Shown here in pieces: positions 32,084 to 36,312 of a DNA stretch of 36,312 nt. Every line of letters begins with the position of its first letter. The first letter of the stretch is position 1. The DNA comes from an uncultured bacterium. Lineage in GTDB: Bacteria; Planctomycetota; UBA1135; GCA-002686595. Under the pieces are notes generated by a model. That model was not told the DNA's origin, ran no database searches, and saw only the letters and a program-made list of their open reading frames with translations. A program made the position numbers and the translations under genes. Location of the stretch: assembly GCA_937905825.1 (NCBI GenBank), contig CALCXM010000112.1, positions 1 through 36,312 of the forward strand, written 5' to 3'.

Positions 32084-35000
32084 GTGAGAAAAGCCCACCC
32101 TAGTTCTAGTTTGCGGTCCGATGGGGAGTCCGAGCCCGAGTCTCGGGCTCCTCATCAACCCCCCAATCCCAACGCGGACCCCAGAGCCGAACCCGCGCCC
32201 CTGTACGCGCCCCTGAGGGTGCATGGGCACCACTCGATGATGATCGGGGTGAACGCTCCGGAGGTGCTCTTGGAGCGGGCTAGAGAGCTTGGGCTAGGCG
32301 CCCTGGCCCTGACGGATTCGGACAACACCGCGGGTTGGATCGACTTCATCAAAGCGGCTCGGGCGCGCGGTCTGCGGCCCATCCTCGGGGCGGAGATTTC
32401 CGATCCCCATGATGAAGAGGGGCGCCTCGTGGCCCTGGTGGAGAACGAGGTGGGCTTTGCCAACTTGAACAAGCTCGTGTCCGCCCGGCAACTCGGCGGG
32501 GATCCGGGGGAAGTGGGCAGCGAGCTGAACGTGGAGGACTTCCAACTGATGCGCGCGGCGACGAAGTATCAGGAAGGCCTGATCTACCTGGTCGATCATC
32601 CGCGCCTGTGCATCGGCTTGATGGGACGGGTTGCGGCGCACCGCGTTTTGGTGGCGATCGCTCCGGCGGACTTGCACCGCAGAAGTGCGGACCTCATCGA
32701 CGCGGCGCGGGCCACGGGCTTCGGCATCGTCGCGGCGCCCAATGTGCACTACGCCTATGCCGCGGGCGCGCAGGATCACCGCTTGCGCGTGGCGATCGGA
32801 CACAACGCGTTGCTCGAGGACTTGCCAGAGGAGTGGCTCGCTCCAGAGGGCTCGTACCTGGCTAGCGGGGAAGAGCTCTGCCAGTTGTACGCGGATTTGG
32901 AAGACCTAGCGGGTCCTTGGGAAACCGAAAGCGTGGAAGGGGTGCCGCTCATGCTCACGCGTTCTCTGCAAGTGGCCGAGCGTTGCCACTACTCCCCGCC
33001 GCTCGACCGCGTGTTGTTCCCTGCCATCGACTTGGCGCCCCAGGAAAGCGCGTACTCCAAACTTTGCGAGCTCTCCTTTCAAGGAGCCCAAGAACGTTAC
33101 CGGCCCCTGCGCCCGGAAGTCGTGCGACGCTTGGACTACGAGCTCGAAACCATCGAACGCTTGGGGTTCTCCGCCTACTTCCTGCTCGTGGATCAAATCG
33201 GCAAGTACGCCCGCGAGCAGTCGATTCCCTGCGTGGGCCGCGGTTCGGCGGCGGACAGTTTGGTGGCCTACTGCTTGAAGCTGACCGACGCGGACCCCTT
33301 CAAGTACGACTTGATCTTCGAGCGTTTCCTCAATCCATCGCGCAAGGACCGGCCCGACATCGACTTGGACTTCTGTTGGCGGCGACGGGACGAGGTCACA
33401 GAACACGTCTACGAGCTTTTCGGAGCCAACCGCACGGCCATGATCTCGACCCTCAACACCTTCGGCTTGCGTTCCGCCTTTCGCGAGACGGCTTTGGTGC
33501 ACGGCTTTCCGCCGGCGGTGGTGAACCGCTGGTCCAAGGTTTTGCCTTACTTCGCGCCGGGTGCCGCTGCCTCCGCTTTCGACGGGGCTTCGGTGGCGGC
33601 GGAAGAGGACGAACTCGATGGCTTTCAAGCGGAGGTCCAACTGGACCCGGGCAATCCCATCGCCCGCGCCTTTCGTTCCACTCCCGAGGCCCGCGACTTT
33701 CCTTACGAGGACGAACGTTGGTGCAAGGTCATGGAGCAAGCCCAGCACTTGATCGGCGCGCCCCGTCACTTCGGATTGCACCCAGGGGGAGTGGTCGTCG
33801 CTCCGGGACCGATCACCGATTACGTCGCTTGCCAACGGGCAGCCAAGGGCATGGTGGTGACCCAGTTCGACAAGAACGCGGTGGAAGCGATTGGCCTCGT
33901 GAAGATGGACCTGCTCGGCAACCGTGCCTTGACCGTGCTCGACGACACGGTTCAGGAACTGGCCAAGCAAGGCATCGAAGTCGACTTGGAAGGAATCGCG
34001 GAGGACGATCCAGCCACCGGAGACTGCTTGTCCCAAGGGCGCTCCCTAGCCTGCTTCCAAGTGGAGTCCCCGGGCATGCGCAACCTCTTGCAACAGAGCG
34101 GCGCCCGCAACATGGACGCGGTGATTCAAGCGGTGGCGTTGATTCGACCGGGCCCCGCGGGCTCGGGCATGAAGGACGCGTACGTGCGGCGCTTTCGAGG
34201 TTTGGAGGCACCGACGCCGCCCCACCCGCGTTTGACCGACGTTCTGTGGGACACACAAGGAGTGATGCTTTACCAGGAAGACGTCATGCGTGTGGCGCAA
34301 GCCTTGGCGGGCATGGACCTAGCGGAAGCGGACCTCTTGCGGCGCGCTCTGCAAAAACGTCGCAGCGCGGAACTCGTGCCCCTGGCCCAACGTTTCCAAA
34401 AGGGTTGCGAGGAGCAAGGCATCGATCCCCTGGACGCCAAGAACGCTTGGGACCTGATTGCAAACTTCGCTTCCTTTGGCTTTTGCAAGGCCCACGCGGT
34501 GACCTATGGACGCATCGCCTACCGGGCCGTTTGGCTGAAGACTCACCATCCGGTGGTCTACATGGCAGCCTTCATCAACAGCCACACCGGGTACTACAAG
34601 CAACGGGTCTACGTGGAGGAAGCGCGCCGCTTGGGGGCGGTGATCCTGTCGCCGGACATCAACCGCAGCCAGATCGACTTCCAAGTGGAATGGCTGGGAG
34701 CGCGCACAGGAAACAAAACACCAGCCCTGCGCGTGGGGCTCGGGGGAGTGAAGGGACTCTCCAGCAACTTGCTCGAGACGATCCTGGCCGAGCGCGAAGC
34801 CACGGGGCTGTTCCTCTCCATGCCGGACTTTCTGGAGCGTTGCGCGCCGCACACGGACGAAGCGGAGCACCTCATTCAATGCGGCGCCCTCGATGGCTTC
34901 GATCGCACGCGGCCGGAGCTCCTGTGGCGTTTGCATCTTTTGCGTTCGAACCAGCGGCGCATTCCGCGGGAGCTTTCGCGGGGCGGAGCGGATGGGCTCA

Positions 35001-35650
35001 ACCCCGCGCAGCTGGCCGCTTGTCACCACACGCCGGAAAAGCGCAACCAAGAGCAAGTCGCTTCGGCCCAAGCCAACTCCGCCGGTTGGCGCGGGGGCAT
35101 CGGGCTCGGGAATGCGAAGCTCTCCCGCGGGGAGAGCGCGAGTCTGTTCCCGGCGCCTCCAACCCCCGCCGTGGTCTTGCCGGGCTTGCCGGATCTTTCT
35201 CCCCGGGAGCGGGGCGTGCTCGAGTACGAGTTGATGGGGCTCACCGTGAACGATCATCCCACGGTGATCTTCCCGACCCCTTCGGACGAGCGCATTCAAC
35301 GGGCCTTTCCCCGGCTCGCCCGCAATCGCGTGCAGGGCAAGCAAGAGCGCGGCTTCGCCAGCGGGGGTCCGGTCAATCCGGTGCCCTGCGCTTCGATCCA
35401 TGGGCTCGACGGTGGGCGCGTGACCTTGCGCGGGTGGCTCGTCGCCAGTCGTCGGGTGGCCACGTCCACGGGCCAGTGGATGCGCTTTCTCACCCTGGAG
35501 GACAAGAGTGGCTTGGCGGAGGTGGTGCTCTTCCCGGACATCTACCAGCGGGATGGACACCGGCTGACGGAGTTCGGTGTGCTGTGCCTGACGGGGCAGG
35601 TTCAGAACCAAATGGGGTCCTGCACGGTCGAGGCCCAACGCATTTGGTAA
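32084..35650 (+). CDS. DnaE-type DNA polymerase III alpha subunit, probably an accessory copy
   Basis: About 1188 residues if GTG 32084 is the start (GAGAG upstream); the frame is open to a TTG at 31910, so the start is uncertain. Order: PHP domain (LRVHGHHSMM, H47), polymerase core, helix-hairpin-helix region, and a C-terminal OB fold (GRVTLRGWLVASRR, FLTLEDKSGLAEVVLFPDIY). Catalytic aspartates are intact: PDIDLDF gives D427 and D429, KMDLLG gives D609. In the PHP domain the usual TDHGN is TDSDN, so metal-dependent proofreading is probably lost. The region FASFGFCKAHAVTYGRIAYR and the short OB-terminated C-terminus resemble error-prone DnaE2/ImuC-like relatives more than the replicative enzyme, but no imuA, imuB or lexA is in the window. 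Role in repair or translesion synthesis is inference. Confidence 0.85.
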   Translation: MRKAHPSSSLRSDGESEPESRAPHQPPNPNADPRAEPAPLYAPLRVHGHHSMMIGVNAPEVLLERARELGLGALALTDSDNTAGWIDFIKAARARGLRPILGAEISDPHDEEGRLVALVENEVGFANLNKLVSARQLGGDPGEVGSELNVEDFQLMRAATKYQEGLIYLVDHPRLCIGLMGRVAAHRVLVAIAPADLHRRSADLIDAARATGFGIVAAPNVHYAYAAGAQDHRLRVAIGHNALLEDLPEEWLAPEGSYLASGEELCQLYADLEDLAGPWETESVEGVPLMLTRSLQVAERCHYSPPLDRVLFPAIDLAPQESAYSKLCELSFQGAQERYRPLRPEVVRRLDYELETIERLGFSAYFLLVDQIGKYAREQSIPCVGRGSAADSLVAYCLKLTDADPFKYDLIFERFLNPSRKDRPDIDLDFCWRRRDEVTEHVYELFGANRTAMISTLNTFGLRSAFRETALVHGFPPAVVNRWSKVLPYFAPGAAASAFDGASVAAEEDELDGFQAEVQLDPGNPIARAFRSTPEARDFPYEDERWCKVMEQAQHLIGAPRHFGLHPGGVVVAPGPITDYVACQRAAKGMVVTQFDKNAVEAIGLVKMDLLGNRALTVLDDTVQELAKQGIEVDLEGIAEDDPATGDCLSQGRSLACFQVESPGMRNLLQQSGARNMDAVIQAVALIRPGPAGSGMKDAYVRRFRGLEAPTPPHPRLTDVLWDTQGVMLYQEDVMRVAQALAGMDLAEADLLRRALQKRRSAELVPLAQRFQKGCEEQGIDPLDAKNAWDLIANFASFGFCKAHAVTYGRIAYRAVWLKTHHPVVYMAAFINSHTGYYKQRVYVEEARRLGAVILSPDINRSQIDFQVEWLGARTGNKTPALRVGLGGVKGLSSNLLETILAEREATGLFLSMPDFLERCAPHTDEAEHLIQCGALDGFDRTRPELLWRLHLLRSNQRRIPRELSRGGADGLNPAQLAACHHTPEKRNQEQVASAQANSAGWRGGIGLGNAKLSRGESASLFPAPPTPAVVLPGLPDLSPRERGVLEYELMGLTVNDHPTVIFPTPSDERIQRAFPRLARNRVQGKQERGFASGGPVNPVPCASIHGLDGGRVTLRGWLVASRRVATSTGQWMRFLTLEDKSGLAEVVLFPDIYQRDGHRLTEFGVLCLTGQVQNQMGSCTVEAQRIW

Positions 35651-35664
35651 TGCGTTGGGCCTCG
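35629..35664. terminator. Perfect 15-bp hairpin across the dnaE stop, between convergent genes
   Basis: CGAGGCCCAACGCAT (35629-35643) and ATGCGTTGGGCCTCG (35650-35664) pair perfectly around TTGGTA. The left arm lies in the last dnaE codons and the TAA stop is at 35648-35650. There is no T-run on either strand. Likely a bidirectional terminator or 3'-end stabiliser for dnaE and the convergent gene. Confidence 0.7.
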
Positions 35665-35692
35665 AAGGAGATCCACTGTCTGAGATCGAGAG

Positions 35693-36312
35693 CTACTCGA
35701 CTTGGAAGGTCGTGTCGATCGACTTCATGAAGCTCTTCTCGGCCTCCTCCGCGAAAGCCATCAAAGCACTGATACCAGCATCCACCTTCGAGCGGTTGGG
35801 TTTCTTGAACGAGGTGCCCGTCACCGGAAAGTCCAAGGTCCGCAAGATCTGATGGGTACGAATGTCGATCAGCTCCAAACGTCCGCCGCCATAGCAGTAG
35901 AAGATGTTGCCGTTGTTCGAGCTAAAGCGCGAGCGGGCCGTGCCGCGGATCAAGTAGTCGATGCGTCCACCGAGTTTCTTCTCTAGATCCGCCGGACTCA
36001 TGTTCGCGACCTGCTTGAGATCCGACGCGGAGAGGAAAGAACTCAAGGCCATGACCCGCGCTTCCCGTGTGCCAAGGGCCCGCTTAAGACTTCCGCCCAC
36101 AGCGGACTCGGGCTGAACCTCGTCCAGGTTACGTTCGTCAATCAGAATCGCGAAGGTCACCGTGCGCAGGGTCGGCAAGGTGAAGGTCGCTTCCGCGCTG
36201 GGTGCTTCGAAAACCATCTCCCCGAGGCGATCGTAGTCGAGACTCGCCACGACGCTGTTCTCTTCGTCACCGGTCAGCTTGAGGCCTACGACCTTGCATG
36301 AGAGCCGACCAT
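35693..36312 (-). CDS. Protein of unknown function, possibly CsgG/FlgT-like, 5' end beyond window
   Basis: The frame is open to the right edge, so the start is missing; a GTG at 36250 exists, but coding-like sequence (SCKVVGLKLTGDEENSVVAS) continues upstream of it. About 206 residues are visible. TFAILIDERNLDEV, LGGRIDYLIRGTARSRFSS and YGGGRLELIDIRTHQILRTL followed by EAEKSFMKSI recall secretion-lipoprotein domains of the CsgG/FlgT/LpoB fold, which form outer-membrane or flagellar assemblies; this is a weak resemblance by eye. It converges with dnaE across a strong hairpin. Confidence 0.65.
   Translation of the reverse strand, partial: GRLSCKVVGLKLTGDEENSVVASLDYDRLGEMVFEAPSAEATFTLPTLRTVTFAILIDERNLDEVQPESAVGGSLKRALGTREARVMALSSFLSASDLKQVANMSPADLEKKLGGRIDYLIRGTARSRFSSNNGNIFYCYGGGRLELIDIRTHQILRTLDFPVTGTSFKKPNRSKVDAGISALMAFAEEAEKSFMKSIDTTFQVE

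Noticed and set aside
32917..35730. 937-codon open frame on the plus strand in another frame
   Set aside because: Low-complexity Arg/Gly/Ala/Pro translation overlapping the clearly real polymerase gene.

Overview
The window is GC-rich, densely coding DNA, most likely from a planctomycete or a relative. The basis is lineage-typical gene types, not a marker gene: an ECF sigma factor of the Sigma70_ECF (PF07638-like) type next to a Ser/Thr kinase with TPRs, ECF sigma factors of a second type (one fused to a membrane-anchored ectodomain), a sulfatase-fold lipoprotein, VCBS/tail-fibre surface proteins, and weak or absent Shine-Dalgarno sites on many genes. No rRNA, tRNA, CRISPR array or intact insertion sequence was seen.

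Layout. 1-554: left-truncated ECF sigma factor (minus). 779-3432: two-gene operon with ATGA overlap, a GT39-type glycosyltransferase and a UbiA-type prenyltransferase resembling decaprenyl-phosphate phosphoribosyltransferase; together they suggest making and using a polyprenyl-phosphate sugar. 3567-4079: orphan ExbD/TolR. 4097-8169: divergent nitric-oxide module, norR (minus) and quinol-dependent NO reductase norZ (plus), with a textbook sigma-54 promoter at 5770-5785 and inverted repeats upstream. 8795-11485: large exported VCBS/tail-fibre-like protein with a young 63-bp tandem repeat. 11980-14956: ECF sigma factor plus membrane Ser/Thr kinase with TPRs (minus). 15406-17124: exported alpha/beta hydrolase. 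17335-19609: a YfdX-family gene and an hsp20 gene bracketed by two same-orientation 86-bp repeats, reminiscent of the core of heat-resistance/stress-tolerance islands. 19693-22529: sulfatase-fold lipoprotein and sialidase-like propeller protein. 22536-24383: coiled-coil membrane protein and a short-chain dehydrogenase (both minus). 24637-29369: small exported protein, two tandemly duplicated paralogues of 577 residues with membrane anchor and Ig/carboxypeptidase-regulatory-like domains, a remnant of the small gene between them, and a decayed acyltransferase-3 end. 29382-31658: ECF sigma factor fused to a transmembrane helix and a roughly 540-residue ectodomain. 32084-35650: a DnaE-type DNA polymerase with an altered PHP domain. 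35693-36312: right-truncated gene, possibly CsgG/FlgT-like.

Most unusual points: (i) the membrane-tethered sigma factor, lying beside two duplicated anchored ectodomain proteins, with a second sigma factor of the same type at the left edge; (ii) the roughly 1.94-kb tandem duplication whose two units have nearly identical length and whose junction left an exact in-frame 3' remnant of a neighbour gene; (iii) the repeat-flanked YfdX-Hsp20 pair.
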